Counted from the first letter of the stretch, positions 33,248 through 45,028 are shown. The stretch is DNA of 64,000 nucleotides from Bemisia tabaci (GCF_918797505.1 NC_092799.1:14842295-14906294); one strand, 5' to 3'. Numbers and translations are program-made. Notes: generated from the letters alone by a model not told the origin.

Positions 33248-33757
33248 CTGCCGTGCTAAGGAAGAACGCCGTATGAGCCTTCAGACGTTGCCAGATTTCC
33301 TTCGATAAAAACCGGCTTTATTAGAAAAATTGTGAATATTTTTTTCCAAAATCTTTAGACGATTTTGCACGCAATCTGATCTGAAACATTTGAAAATTCC
33401 AAGAAAACATATGCATGCATGCAGAGGCGGATCCAGCAATTTGACAACACAGGATTCCCTTCGTTTAAATCTGTGTTAATTAATCGATTCTTGGCGGAGC
33501 ACTTGGCCCCTCCAAGAATCGATACATTTCCATAGGTTTAAATGGAGGAAAACAATGTTGCCAATTTGCTGGATCCGCCAATGCATGCATGCATATGTTT
33601 TCTTGGAATTTTTAAATGTTTCAGATTAGATTGCGTGCAAAATTGTCTGAAGATTTTGGAAAAGAATATTCACAATTTTTCTAATAAAGCCGGTTTTTAT
33701 CGAAGGAAACCTGGGAACGTCTGAAGGCTCATACGGCGTTCTTCCTTAGCACGGCAG
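33248..33757. mobile_element. Family A element 2 with 174-bp arms, split by a MITE
   Basis: The left arm 33248-33421 and right arm 33584-33757 are inverted copies about 95% identical by eye, the best-preserved palindrome of this family here. CTGCCGTGCTAAGGAAGAAC and its complement form the ends. The centre is occupied by the hAT-like element 33422-33583. Confidence 0.88.
33422..33583. mobile_element. hAT-like MITE nested in the A element centre
   Basis: Starts CAGAGGCGGATCCAGCAA and ends TTGCTGGATCCGCCAATG. CATGCATG at 33414-33421 and 33584-33591 is an 8-bp target duplication. The internal ATAGGTTTAAATGG and ATCGATTCTTGG link it to family C. 162 bp, non-coding. Confidence 0.82.
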
Positions 33758-33776
33758 TATTGTCATCGTCGATTCT

Positions 33777-33990
33777 ACCGCGCTGAGGAAAAACGCCGTA
33801 AGAGCATTTGAATGTTGCCAAATATCCGCTCAAAAAGGATTTATTTTTGAAGAAAGTTGTGGATATTCTGCCTTGAAATTTTCGGATGCTTTACATCAAA
33901 TTACAAACTAAATCTTTGGAAAAAATGAAAGGAAAATACTCGTGAATTTTCCCGGAACGTTGTGTTTTTCGAAAGGATATTGAAGTTTTT
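33777..33990. mobile_element. Family A element 3, right end lost
   Basis: TACCGCGCTGAGGAAAAACG, GAATGTTGCCAAATATCCG and GAAGAAAGTTGTGGATATT fit a left arm and middle; the terminal CACGGCAG is missing. Preceded by TATTGTCATCGTCGATTC. Confidence 0.65.
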
Positions 33991-34029
33991 ATTTTCCATC
34001 GGTCAAAAGGGAAATTTGAATTTCCGGCT

Positions 34030-34384
34030 TACAAGTGAGACGATAATCTACTTGCATTAAATTGTGGACTACATATGAAGGTTGTGGCAGACTTTTTAAT
34101 CCAGCAATGTGCTTTCCGCGCTTTATTGCGTTGTTCAAAGTGTTAACAACTTGCAACATCTGAGTCGAAGCACCGACTTTGAGGTTGCGACATTTTAATA
34201 CCGTAAAACGTTCAGGGCGCGATTTGACTCGCACAGACTTTTTTTCCTATGAGCGGGAGGTTTGAACTCAAGCGTCAAAAGAAGTACCTTGGTTAGGAAT
34301 TGATTTAAGTTGTGTTCTACATAAAATATCGGTTAAGAAACACGTATCAGAATGTCTTACATCGTACCTTGGTACCAGTCTATT
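34030..34384. mobile_element. Family E, decayed 3' part
   Basis: GTTGTTCAAAGTGTTAACAA, GAGCGGGAGGTTTGAA, GTTGTGTTCTACATAAAAT and AAGAAACACGTATCAGAATG follow the E order to a degraded end, CCTTGGTACCAGTC. Confidence 0.6.
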
Positions 34385-34530
34385 TTATTATAAATGTCTA
34401 CCGAGATAAGAGGCGGTAAGGAAACACTGCACTGGATTCGATCCTTGAGATCTCAACTTTCACTCAGGAGTGAAGAGAGCTGCCATCTACGCGGACGCAT
34501 TGCGAACTACGGGGCAATTGGATCTCTCCG

Positions 34531-34782
34531 CTGCCGTGCGAGGGAAAAACGACGTATGGGCCTTCAGACGCTGCCAAATTTCCTTTGAAAAATCACAAAT
34601 TTCAGAAAAATTCGACAATATTTTGCTCCCAATTTTCCAGATTACTTTTCTAGTAATTTGATCTAAAAAGCCTGAAAATTTAAAGAAATAATGTTCCAAA
34701 CTTCCGTGACGAATTAAAATCTCCTGAGAGGAAACTTGGCAACATTTAAGTGCACATACAGCGTTTTTCCTTAGCTCGGCAG
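34531..34782. mobile_element. Family A palindromic MITE
   Basis: CTGCCGTGCGAGGGAAAAAC at the left and TTTTTCCTTAGCTCGGCAG at the right. About 252 bp. It lies within a 152-codon minus frame (34487-34945), which is therefore not a gene. Confidence 0.82.
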
Positions 34783-35547
34783 TCTTCCGTGAAAGGCAAT
34801 ATTGCACAGGTGGCGTTTCGCTCCTGGAGCTCTGGCCTCGTTGAACTCGGGGATTTTTACACCCTCCTCCTCCCCCCGTCCCCCGACCGGCATCGCTGCA
34901 CAAAGTACATGTAATTAAATGTGCATTTGCATTCATTTCTGTCATTACAGCTTGTCAATTGGAAATCAATCACCGGCCCGATGCGAGCGGCGCGTTGCGC
35001 AATTGAACGCCCGAGTTGAAGAAGGGCGTAAGTGCTGTTGGGATTTTCGCGCCTCTTAGGTCGTTTTACAGACGAGTCGATCAATCGTCCCCTCGTTACT
35101 CACGCCCGACGGATCAAACTTCATTCCGCGCCGTTTTCACTCGAAGATGCCAAATTTTGCACGAAGTATATTGAAAGATATTTTTGACTTAAACTGTTAT
35201 GATTTTTTTTTAATGTAAAATGTGCGAGTTTTTTACTTTCCAAGAAGAAACTTTTTATCATATTTACGACTGGAGACTTTCCGGACAGATTTCGACGATT
35301 TTTTGGTATCCACATGTAATAATTTTGGATGGCGAGAAGTCAAACATCGAAATTCCTTGACTTTTTCTGACTTGACGCGAATTCTCTAAAATGAATTCTT
35401 CACTGATTTTGGCAAAATTCTTAGATTATTTATTTTATTTTATTTTTAGTTTATTGAATCCTAAAAGTGAGACCGTCGTCCTCTCTTCAAATGAAAAAAA
35501 TGGAAAAATTGCAAGTGGAAACTCTCCCAAAGTATCGCAACTATACA
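34783..35547. other. Unannotated segment
   Basis: A C-rich stretch is near 34862-34884. No gene or shared repeat recognised. Confidence 0.4.
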
Positions 35548-35800
35548 CTGCCATGCTAAGGAAGAAAGCCGAATGAACATTCGAGAGTTGCCTGATTTCC
35601 TTCCATAAAATTTGTATTTGTGAGGTAATGTATGAATATTGTCCCTTGAATTTTTCAGGAATTTAAGGTGAAATTACAAACAAAATAATCTAAAAAATTG
35701 GAAGGAAAAGATTACTAAGTTTACCGGAAAATTCGTGTTTTATCATAGGAATTTTGGCAAGGTCTAAAGGTTCATACGACGTTTTTCCTTGTCGCAGCAG
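35548..35800. mobile_element. Family A palindromic MITE
   Basis: CTGCCATGCTAAGGAAGAAA at the left; AAGGTTCATACGACG and CCTTGTCGCAGCAG at the right. The flanks show no clear duplication. Confidence 0.75.
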
Positions 35801-37825
35801 CATAGCGAAACATTTCAATTTAGTGGCTCCCTCACTCAATCGTTCAAATGCCTTTTTATTAAATGCCGAGCAACCTGTTGAGCGTTTTGTAGCAGCTCTT
35901 CTTATGAATTTGAAAATAATGCTCAGCATGCTGCCAGATAGCCACCAAATAGACAATTTGAAGGGTTGAGATTTATTAACGATACGAACGTAAACGTTTC
36001 TAACATCACTTCAATAGAAAAGCTTTGGATTGAGAAATTGCGGCAATAGATGAGAGATTTGGCATGCATACACACGGAATGATTGGATGTAATGGCTTAA
36101 AAATAGTAAAACATGAGAAAAAGGACGAAAACAGCTCCGTCCGCTTCCTGAGCTCAGATCCTTCGTGGCTGTCAACTACTGAAAGGAAATTCTACTTAAA
36201 ATATTGTAAAATAATCCTCGAGAGAAATCAACTCTAGAATTACTAGTAGTTCTAGAGTTAATTACAATGAGGAGGGTTATTAATTGATGTTTGTCCGCTA
36301 CCGAGCCAAAGCGAGAGCACTAGAACTACAGCACGCAACTATGCATGGTCTCAAGCAGCTCATATTGCCATCTCGGTTATTGAAGGCGAATTTGATAGAA
36401 TGAGAGACACCTAGTACGAAAGGTCATCACTTCTGCCGTGATAACAAGGAGAGGCGTGAGTGCAGAAATGAAGTTTCGAGAAAACGGGCTTAGTGGCGCC
36501 GTGTGAGCTAACAATTTTATCGAAAGAAGCTTTTTCTTGGTGTCGAATTGCCAAAAATCGCCTGGGACACTCTTAGAAATCGTTTGGATGATTACAAATC
36601 AACCAATTTTTTTTCAACTATGTGAAAAGGGTAATTATCAACATTCGAAAGTTTTTACTCAACCTGTGAACAAAGACGAATTTAAATTGAAAATCGATGA
36701 AACTAGAAGAAAAACGCTTCGGGGAGTTTTTTTCATCATCACTCGAGGCAAAAATAATAGCTTCCAGTGTCGAGAGATTTCACACCTCCCAAGACTGTTT
36801 ATAATCAACGCGGTGCCTCCTTTTTCCAGAATTCCAGGAAAAACACTCACAAAAGCAGGGCGGGCAAAAAAGGGACGAGTTACCCTCCACGGCTAATATC
36901 GAGCACAGCCCATGTGGAAAAATGTTGCATGAGTACCCCCGTGAAAGCTCTAGTAACACATTTTGAGCTCCATCGCACAAAGGTACAAAGGGGTTTCAGC
37001 GGCGGCTGGCGGGGGGAGGGGTGGTGGAGGGCGTAAAAGAGGCATCAAACGGCGCTCGTTAAGAACCTGGGGACCCTCAAAGAGAGGCGGCTACCCGGGT
37101 GCAACGCGAAGTAAAACCAGAGACACCGGATGTTCCAGATTTTACCCGATCTCTTGCTTTGAGGGGAGTCATGAGCTCCCTATCTTCACGATGTAAAACT
37201 GATGGCGAGGTTCACTTTTCTGACGTTCCACTGGATGGACTTTCCAAAAAAAGTGTTTGAACCCACCCGGGATCTCCTCAATTTTTTGCTCATCGAAAGT
37301 TTATAATTAAAGAGATGCGTTATAATCTGTTATTTTCTGATCACTTCTCGGGTCTAATTAGTCAGCTGCGCTGGTTACTTAATCGTGTTTCGATCATTGA
37401 TTCTTTTAGATTAACTAAAAATAATAAGATCAGTCCAAACAGCAATTTTCTACATTCATGATTAGCCGAGATATCGCGCTTTTAAAAGTCGGGTTTTTGG
37501 CGTCAGTAGTTAAATGTTATAACTGGCGTCATCCACCGCGGTAGTGACTAGAGCCGATTAAGGGGGTGGCCACATGGGCCGCGCCCCATGTCGGAGAATT
37601 TTACAATTTTTTTAAATATAGGTATAGAAAAAATCGGATTCAGAAAAAAATTATTAATGAGAAAAGGGGACAAAATCTTTCTTTCTTGAGAGTATAGTAA
37701 TTTCTAATTTTATCGTTTTTCGGTGATAAAAGAGACAGCATCTTTAATACGTCGAAGTTAAGAGAGGAACTGAACACGCAATTTGGCCCGGAGTTCAGCG
37801 CAGAGAGGAATGATGACGAGGACTT
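35801..37825. other. Unannotated segment (about 2 kb)
   Basis: A short palindrome, CAACTCTAGAATTACTAGTA then TTCTAGAGTTA, is near 36229-36262. G-rich DNA is at 37003-37034. The 119-codon plus frame at 36537-36896 has no recognisable domain and is not called. This is one of the least repeat-like stretches of the window. Confidence 0.4.
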
Positions 37826-38050
37826 GAGATGAAAAGGACAAGCCCTCGGCACGGTGGTCGACATGATTGTAACACATATTAGCGCCTACAAGACTGCATG
37901 AATACTTCACCCATTGCGTCAAACACAGTGCGGTCAGGAGCGGTTGCCGTGAAACGCGTAGCGCCTACAAGACTGCATGAATACTTCACGCATTGCGCCT
38001 AACACAGTCCGATCAGCCCGGTGGTGCAGTAGCGGAAGTTAAAATTATTA
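37826..38050. repeat. Family M repeat, copy with internal duplication
   Basis: GATGAAAAGGACAAGCCCTC leads into two copies of GCGCCTACAAGACTGCATGA..ACTTCAC.CATTGCG, 72 bp apart, and ends CGGAAGTTAAAATTATT. The same arrangement occurs at 60518-60731. Confidence 0.75.
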
Positions 38051-38118
38051 AGGTAACCCTTAAATTATAGGCCTTCGATCAGCTAAAATTGTAGAATTGA
38101 GGAAATTCAGCTAAGGTA

Positions 38119-38374
38119 CACTGGAGAAAAAAAAGAAAAAAAAAAAAAAAAAGAAAAAAAAAACACATTGGATCTAGAGTCCACACTCTTGAAAACATGA
38201 ACAAGAAAATATACTCTTGATTCAATCGAATTTTTGCTTGAATCAAAACGAAATCCGCTTAGATTAAGAGGCTTGGTTCTTGATTTAAGCTGAAATCTGA
38301 TTGAATCAAGAGTATTTTTTCTTGTCGATGTTTTTAAGAGTCTGGACTCTAGATTCAATGTGTTTTTTTACAGT
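38119..38374. mobile_element. Family B palindromic MITE with A-rich expansion
   Basis: CACTGGAGAAAAAAAAG at the left, then an expanded A-rich run with interspersed G (38127-38162), then ACACATTGGATCTAGAGTCC. The right end is degraded to TTTTTTTACAGT. TA precedes the element; the right flank reads ATAGG. Confidence 0.8.
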
Positions 38375-39790
38375 ATAGGCCAAAAACGTTCATTATCGAT
38401 CCACTCGTATACAATGTTTGATTTAACTAGATCAGTTAAGGAGCTGACACTGACTTGAGAAAAAAATGCGTATAGTTCAACAGATGTCGGAACCTGAAGT
38501 GTAGGAAGAACATTTGTTACGGCTCGGCGACGCGGCGGCTTGTCTTGTCTTGCGACAATGTTTTCGTAGGTGGAAACAAGGGCGTAGGAGTGTCTTGAGT
38601 TTTTTTTTTCCATCCACCTCCTCTCCTCACTCCCTCCTCCCCGTCTTATTGAAATTCTCGCTTGTTTTTGATAAACATTGCCATTAATTAATAGAAAGGC
38701 GCAATTGCGCAAACGGTGTACAATCCGCGTAAAAAGTATCTGTTGCTGATATTCGAGTAATTTATATCGAATTCAGCAGCTAGCTTCCGGGAAATTGAGG
38801 GATTTGTGATCCCCAAACTAGACGAACTTTCTCATCCCAACAGACGTTTCTTCAATAAAACCCGTTAAGAAAATTATGGTATACTGGTGGTAAAAGGTAA
38901 AAAAAAACCTTTAAGAAACTCATAAACTTTAAAAAAACAACTCCAAAAAAATATTGATAACATTTATGTTCCAGAAAACCATTTTTAGGTATATTTTAAG
39001 GTGAAATTCACGAGAGATAATAGGAAGTGTGCAAAAACTCTTTGAAAGATTTACTTTAATTTTTTAATATTTAAATTCCGTTGAAAAGAGTTCTCACAAT
39101 TGTAGTGATTTTTTCAAAGAATTTTTAAAGTATAAATAATAAAATTTATTTAAAAAATTGCCGAAAAGGGTTTCCTGAGAAATAAAGTCCACTAGTTTTT
39201 CATGAGTTATTAAAAAAGCTTTTTGAAGTTCATTCTGCAGGGCATTATGAAGATTTTTGTAGAGAAAAAAATGATTATCAGTATCACTATATTTTCTATG
39301 TTTCTCAGTGAGAAAATTATTGCATTCAATATGTACAAATATATTTAAAGCAACAAAAGGATGCCACAGAGAATCTCAAGGTTACTAATACAACCCCAGC
39401 TTCAAAATTTTAAATTGGCAGACAAATAACTCTCGTATACGTTATCTTATATTCAAATCCGTAGGCTGGAGCTCAGACTAGGTGCGCAGTAAAAAAACGG
39501 ACTGGAATTTACTTTCAAATACTACATCCAAGAGGTTGTAGAGCAGGTTCATTTGAAAGGCACTGGTTAAGAAGTTGTTCGAACGAAAATGAAAGGGAAA
39601 AAAGTGCACAACATTTACGTCGACATGCTTGGGAAAAAACTATTTGTAGGCGGAGCTCATAAAAGACGAAACATGCTCACACGTGGCTCCAAGCTGAAAC
39701 GACCTTGAGCAGTATTTTAAAATTCTTTCATGAACTAATCCGAAGTTCGAGTAGATTTAAAAAGGTGCTAAAATAAAAATCACCGAGAAG
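38375..39790. other. Unannotated, mostly AT-rich segment
   Basis: A 114-codon minus frame (38368-38712) begins at the edge of the B element and has no recognised similarity. 38880-39250 is very AT-rich. No element ends found. Confidence 0.4.
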
Positions 39791-39955
39791 CAGTGGCGAT
39801 TTCGAAAGTTGGCAACACTGTTTTTCTTTCAAATAAAGCCATTAAATGTATCGATTCTTGGTGAGGCAGCCTGCCGAACCTAAAATCGATATTTTTAATG
39901 GATTCAACTGGAGGAACAACGGTGTTGTCGACTTCCAAAAATCGCCTCCGTCTGG
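39791..39955. mobile_element. Diverged hAT-like MITE (family C relative)
   Basis: CAGTGGCGATTTCGAAAGTT and GGCAACACTGTT at the left face AACGGTGTTGTCGACTTCC and AAATCGCC at the right. The centre, ATCGATTCTTGG..CC.GCCGAACC, resembles the nested MITE at 33422. No target duplication is visible. Confidence 0.6.
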
Positions 39956-39969
39956 ATTTGCTAGGCCTC

Positions 39970-40027
39970 TCGGATTGCTCTGACTTTTTATATTCTATGG
40001 ATTCCGTGACTTTTGAGTAATCAGGGT

Positions 40028-40065
<38 letters not shown>

Positions 40066-40395
40066 TGGGAAATCCTGATGATATCCTGATTTTTCCTGAT
40101 TTTTGACGGCTAAATCCTGATTTCATATTTTTTCAAAATCCTGATCAAATCCTGACTTTTTGCGGAGAAAAATTAACGGACGGATAGCGGATAGTTAACG
40201 GAAAAAGAGCGGACGACCGACTTTCTTCAAATCCTGATTTTGCGACTGATTTTTCTTCAATTCCTGATGAAATCAGGATTAAATCCTAATAGAATTGGGT
40301 AAAGCCTGATCCTAGACATCCAGGTAACTTTCCTCAGGCAGTCGTACATTCCCTGATTTTCCTGACTGATGGAATTTTCCGAAACCCCTACAAAT
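39970..40395. repeat. TCCTGATTT-rich repeat with a 37-T run
   Basis: Repeated AAATCCTGATTTTT motifs and a poly-T run at 40034-40070. It starts GACTTTTTATATTC and ends TTCCGAAACCCC. Its design resembles family H (CCTGA-rich), but the ends do not match closely. Confidence 0.5.
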
Positions 40396-40781
40396 CCACC
40401 TTGGGGTGGCCAAATTATATCCTGCCGTGATTTCGAACAAGAAAATAAGTGGTGACAAAGCCAGGATAGAACATTTTATTAATCGAGCGCCCAAGAGACG
40501 AGTTTAATTTGTGCCAGACGTTTGGACGTCTCGAGTCGTCGGAAGAGATTAAACCTTTATCGACAGGCCGCACGGGGGGGGGGTTAGGGTTAGCGCAAAT
40601 CGGCGGATTAGCGGAGGCAACTGGGTCAATGAGCAATAACTCCCCAGAACTGCCGCCAATCTTCGCGCTTACGGCGGGGCCAAATTAAATCATATCCGCT
40701 ATAAAGACGTGCTGCCATCTGTTGAGTCTGTTGCAAAACTCGGGGACAATTCAGCGTTACGAGCAGGACGAAATATTATCA
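40396..40781. other. Unannotated segment
   Basis: G9 run at 40575-40583. No gene or shared element recognised. Confidence 0.4.
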
Positions 40782-40930
40782 CCAGCGGGCTGAATTGAAA
40801 TTGATAGACAAAGCGCTAGACAAAGAAGACATGGGAAACATGAAGCGATCCTATTGGTTGAGGTGGGTGGTTGTCATGGACCGAGGGGAAAATGATGGAC
40901 TAACTACACGGTCTCTCGGGGGTTGCCGAG
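40782..40930. mobile_element. Family N element, left half only
   Basis: CCAGCGGGCTGAATTGAAAT, TGATAGACAAAGCG, GGTGGGTGGTTGTCATGGA and GATGGACTAACTA match the N order; the right arm is absent. Confidence 0.6.
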
Positions 40931-41246
40931 AGACGATGAAAATGGGGAGTCTGTTCGTGACTCTGTGATGAACTCGCGATGAACGTCTGTTCATCTCCAT
41001 TTTATGAAATTTCACGAGGCTGTGAAATATTTAATATTTTTCAGGGGCTAGAGTATGCAACCGCGCACTCAAGCACACGAAAATAGGAGAAAGTCACTTT
41101 TTTTACATATTGCGAAACGTGAAGAGAAACCGGCATTTTTGAAAATCTTTCATAAATATCTGAAATTGCATGACATATTTCGCGTGAAATTACAAGAATT
41201 TATTTTTCATAGAATTTTGTCACCCTGGCTAGGCGCTTGAAACGTG
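40931..41246. other. Unannotated segment
   Basis: Nothing recognised. Confidence 0.35.
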
Positions 41247-41476
41247 CACTGGTAAGAAAAACACATTGGATCTTGAGTCCAGACTCTTAAAAACATCGAC
41301 CAAAAAAAATACTCTTGATTCAATCAGTTTTAAGCTTAAATCAAGAACCAAGCCTCTTAATTTAAGCGGATTTCGTTTTGATTCAAGCAAAAACCCAATT
41401 GAATCAAGAGTATTATTTCTTGTCAATGTTTTCAAGAGTCTGGACTCTAGATCCAATGTGTTTTTTTTTACCAGTG
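41247..41476. mobile_element. Family B palindromic MITE
   Basis: CACTGGTAAGAAAAACACAT at the left, ATGTGTTTTTTTTTACCAGTG-like right end. The flanks read TG / TA. 230 bp. The 150-codon frames on both strands (41229-41721) cross it and continue into unrecognised DNA, so they are not called genes. Confidence 0.82.
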
Positions 41477-41892
41477 TACGCCCCGTACGCGTGAAAATTG
41501 GAAAATGCACTTCTGGGAGGAGAGGATTATATATTTTGCGATTTCTTTTCGCATCGTTTGAAATGAACGGGGCGAATCTTGTGGGGGCATTTGGCAAACA
41601 CGCTCGGGTCCGATTCGGCAAACGAGCCACTTGTTGTTCGGGCCTATTAGTTTGCGGCTCAATTCTGGAATTTATCGCATGGCGAGCTCTTATTGCCCGC
41701 ATTTACAAGTTATTGTTATAACTTGGCTCATGGCTCCCGCGCCGACCAGACAGAGCGGCCTCATCACCTCGGTCACTCCACTCCGACTATGAAGCCCGGA
41801 TCGCAAAAAAAGGCGTACTCTTTGGATTGGATTCGATACGCTTTTTGAATCCGTGAATTCTAAATGACGTCCATGTAGGATGATAGTAAAAT
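41477..41892. other. Unannotated segment
   Basis: Nothing recognised. Confidence 0.35.
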
Positions 41893-42180
41893 TTCAAAAG
41901 CGCAAATTTGTTTTGAGGGGCTTGGAAAACAAGGCGAATAGGTGCAGTTTTTGAAAAAATTGAGATACTATTGATTTCGAGAAAAGGCAGTAATGCATAT
42001 TCTATGTAAGCTTCGCTCCAAAATTTCAATTTTTAAGCATCAACAATTCCGTTTGAACTTTCTCTCCGCTATAAGGCTCCGAGGGATTTCAAAACTTCAA
42101 ACACGTATGTCTCGGAATGACAAAAACTGCACTTCTGCGCCTTGTTTTACAAGACCCTCCGGAGATTTGCGCTTTTGAGG
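41893..42180. mobile_element. Family O palindromic element, copy 2
   Basis: Outer pair CAAAAGCGCAAAT / ATTTGCGCTTTTG, then GAGGGGCTTGGAAAACAAGG / CCTTGTTTTACAAGACCCTC and TGCAGTTTTTGA / ACAAAAACTGCA. About 288 bp, longer than the copy at 22335 because the outer pair is retained. Confidence 0.75.
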
Positions 42181-42472
42181 TGGTAAAAGCAGGGATTCGT
42201 CCACGCAAAAATGGTTCCTGATAGTGGAGAAAAGAAGATAAGAAATATTTCACCACGCGGAACTAGTTCGGTATTCGATCGTCAATCGAAGCCCTTATAT
42301 GTCCTTGTAGGAATAATGGAAGACGTTCTGTCATTTTTGCTCTTCGTAGTTGCGCCGCGCCGCGGGTGAAGCGGTGAGTGCAGCATGGAGATTCATAACC
42401 CCTTCAACTCCGGGCGTATGCAGCACAGACATCCGTAGAGCTCGAATAGTTGCATCCAGGCGTTATAGTATT

Positions 42473-42723
42473 CTGCCGCGCTACGAAAAAACGCCGTATG
42501 AACCTTCAGACGTTGCCAAATTTATTTTGATGAAACACGTTTTCGAGAAATTTTATGAATATTTTTCTTCCAATATTTCCGATAATTTTGTTCACAATCT
42601 CATCTAAAACTTTCGCAAATTTCAAAGAAAAATATTCATGAATTCCCTAAAAAATAAATATTTTATCGGAGGAAATTTGGCAACTCTCGAATGTTCATAA
42701 GGCGTTTTTGCTTGGCACGGCTG
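42473..42723. mobile_element. Family A palindromic MITE with TATT duplication
   Basis: CTGCCGCGCTACGAAAAAAC at the left and TTGCTTGGCACGGCTG at the right, with TATT at both edges. About 251 bp. Confidence 0.85.
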
Positions 42724-42825
42724 TATTCGTTGAGTACTCGTCGCATGTGATACTAATTGAGGGAGCTTTGATTGTTCCTCTCAAACTTTAACCTAATAAG
42801 CGTTACCGATTGTGCTGATGAAGTG

Positions 42826-43379
42826 AATGTACCATTAGACAAGGTACGAATTTGAACAATCTGATACATGTTTCTTAACAAAAATTTCACGTAGAACACG
42901 ATTCGCGCAACGAAAATTATTGAAACAAACTCCTAACGAAGATATTAACGTTTTTATTTCACATTGGTTACGAGGAATTTGAACTGCCCGCTTACAAGAA
43001 ACTCAAAGCTCCACGTGAGTCAAATCGCGCACTACAACGGTTTCAGCAAGCCTCTCAATCGAGCAATATACATTTCCCACCATGTGTTGTTCAAACTATA
43101 AGCAATTTGCTATAGTTGAGCCAAAATGTCAAGATTGAGGTTGCCAGATTTTTTTATCGCAGAGACGTTCGTGATAACGTTTAGCGCGCGATGTGAATCA
43201 CGTGGAGCATTGAGTTTTCATGCGCGGGTGGTTTCAATTCACGCACTAAGAATCATTAAATATCTTCGGGAGGAGTTGATTTCGGTGATTTTGGTTGTGC
43301 GCACTGTGTTTTACGTGAAATTTTGGTTAAGGAACATGTATCGAAATGCTGAAATTCGTACCTAGTCTGGTGGTCCATT
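42826..43379. mobile_element. Family E foldback element, copy 3
   Basis: AATGTACCATTAGACAAGG to TAGTCTGGTGGTCCATT, about 554 bp and collinear with the copy at 742-1294 (same TTCATTTCCC/CATTTCCCACCATGTGTT core). Confidence 0.78.
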
Positions 43380-43972
43380 ATGAGGACCCGCCCTAACTGA
43401 ATTCCTCGGGTTTTGAGAAAACTGGGCGATATTTTGGGAGGCTCTTTTGCGCAGAAACGATTCCATGGCGAAAGCAACCCCTAATAATTTTGCTCAAGAA
43501 GCGGCAACACTGTATCTCACCCCGACTGTCCGATCACGTTGATGACTCGTAGCCCTGCTCTGGTGGCTGGCACCACTCGACTTGATAAAGTGATTCCATC
43601 GGAAGCGCGGTTGCCAGATCCGCGGATTTCGGGACGGGCGAAAGGCGGGAAATCGAACACCGCTCGAGGATCTGATGGCTGTGGCCAAGAGGCTCTCCTC
43701 TCTCCGACACTGAGTGGCAATTTATTACGTATTGTACACTATCAATTTGTACCTCCATGATCCTTTATCCCTCTTGGATTCCCCGAATCTGGCTCCGTCC
43801 CTCGGCCGAGGCGCACAGTGGCTCCCGCCCAAAAAGAAAATGCGGGACTTGGGGCGATGGGGTTTCGAGGACCTTGAAAGGAGGTTGGGTGGGGGTGGGA
43901 CGCTCAGTGAGGGCCTTGGTGTGGCCCCAAAACGTCGTGCTATTGGCCAGGAGAGAGGATGAGAGATTATCG
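43380..43972. other. Unannotated GC-rich segment
   Basis: Frames are open on several strands at once (43494-43760), which argues for composition over coding. No domain or element recognised. Confidence 0.4.
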
Positions 43973-44092
43973 CTGCCGTGTTTTGGAAAAGTGCGGTGTG
44001 AACCTTTGTCAGTAGCTAAATTTCCTCTGATTAAATACGAATCTTCAGGAAAACTTGTGAATGTTTACCGTTCAATTTTTCGGAGCATAATC
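43973..44092. mobile_element. Family A left half, truncated
   Basis: CTGCCGTGTTTTGGAAAAGT, GGTGTGAACCTTTG and CTAAATTTCCTCTGATTAAA match a decayed left arm; GATCGATTCACG repeats follow. Confidence 0.6.
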
Positions 44093-44421
44093 TTCGTGAT
44101 TAAAAATCGATCGGTTCATGTCGATCGATTCACGTCCATACACTGGGAAAAAAAACAACACTTTGGATCTATAGTCCAGACTCTTGAAAATATTGACAAG
44201 AAAAAGGACTCTTGATTCAATCAGATTTAAGCTTAAATCAAAAGGAAATCCGCTCAAATTAAGAGGCTTGGTTCTTGATTTAAGCTTGAATTGCTTGAAT
44301 CAAGCGAATGAATTGAATCAAGAGTATGTTTTCTTGTCAATGGTTTTAAAAGTCTGGACTCTAGATCCAATGTGTTTTTTTTCCAGTGTATTTTTCGATC
44401 GATTTATGTCGATCGAATTCA
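44093..44421. repeat. GATCGATTCATGTCGATCG motif split by a B element
   Basis: AATCGATCGGTTCATGTCGA lies left of the B element (44141-44398) and TTCGATCGATTTATGTCGATC lies right, in the same orientation and related to the minisatellite at 526-741. TA flanks the inserted element. Confidence 0.6.
44141..44398. mobile_element. Family B palindromic MITE with a central duplication
   Basis: CACTGGGAAAAAAAACAACA to ATGTGTTTTTTTTCCAGTG, TA on both sides. It is about 28 bp longer than its relatives because GCTTGAATTGCTTGAATCAA duplicates a central block. Confidence 0.85.
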
Positions 44422-44855
44422 TTCCTTCCTTTGGTGATTACCACTCATATCACTATACCACAAACCATACTTTTTTCAGTGCATCGTTATGACCCCTCGT
44501 TTACGGGTAAGGGTTGTGAGTATAAGGGCTGCCACGAGGCCCGTACTAAAAATTGCGGCTTTTGCCCTCTCCTCGGGAAAGTTTGGAGCTTCCGTGACGT
44601 AAATGCACGGCGCAAAAACTGTTAATCATTTCCCCGATGCGCAACAAATAAAAAAAAACACCTCGTCCCGGAAAAATCCTGAAGGTATCCCCAACTTCAC
44701 AACTTTAGAGCTCAAGACGGGAGGGAGGAGGGGGGGGGGGTGACGGAAACCAGTAGCGACCGCAGAAACGTGAGCACTATCATGTCAGCCCCCCTTTGCA
44801 TCCCCTTCCGCCGAGGGGTGGTGGAGGGGGGGGGGAGGAACGTCGACGTCGACAG
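44422..44855. other. Unannotated segment, G-rich at 44720-44745
   Basis: No gene or shared element recognised. Confidence 0.35.
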
Positions 44856-44863
44856 GAAAAAAG

Positions 44864-45028
44864 CAGTGGCGTGGGGTGAATTGCGATGCATCGATCGTTA
44901 TGCCATTTAAACCTATGGTAAAGAATCGATTATTAAGGTGTTCGCTGCGAACACCCTGTTTATCGATCCTTTTCCGTAGATTTAAATGGCACAACAATCG
45001 ATTTATCGCAATTCGCGCCACGCCGCTG
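44864..45028. mobile_element. Family C hAT-like MITE with GAAAAAAG duplication
   Basis: CAGTGGCGTGGGGTGAATTG to CAATTCGCGCCACGCCGCTG. GAAAAAAG at 44856-44863 and 45029-45036 is an exact 8-bp duplication. The centre is GGTGTTCGCTGCGAACACC. Confidence 0.9.

Noticed and set aside
34487..34945. 152-codon minus-strand frame as a gene
   Set aside because: Over half of it is the family A element at 34531-34782; no domain is recognisable.
36537..36896. 119-codon frame in a repeat-poor stretch
   Set aside because: No known domain and no supporting splice or promoter evidence; retained only as unannotated sequence.
41229..41721. Frames of 151-157 codons on both strands
   Set aside because: They cross a palindromic B element, which opens both strands, and the remainder matches nothing known.
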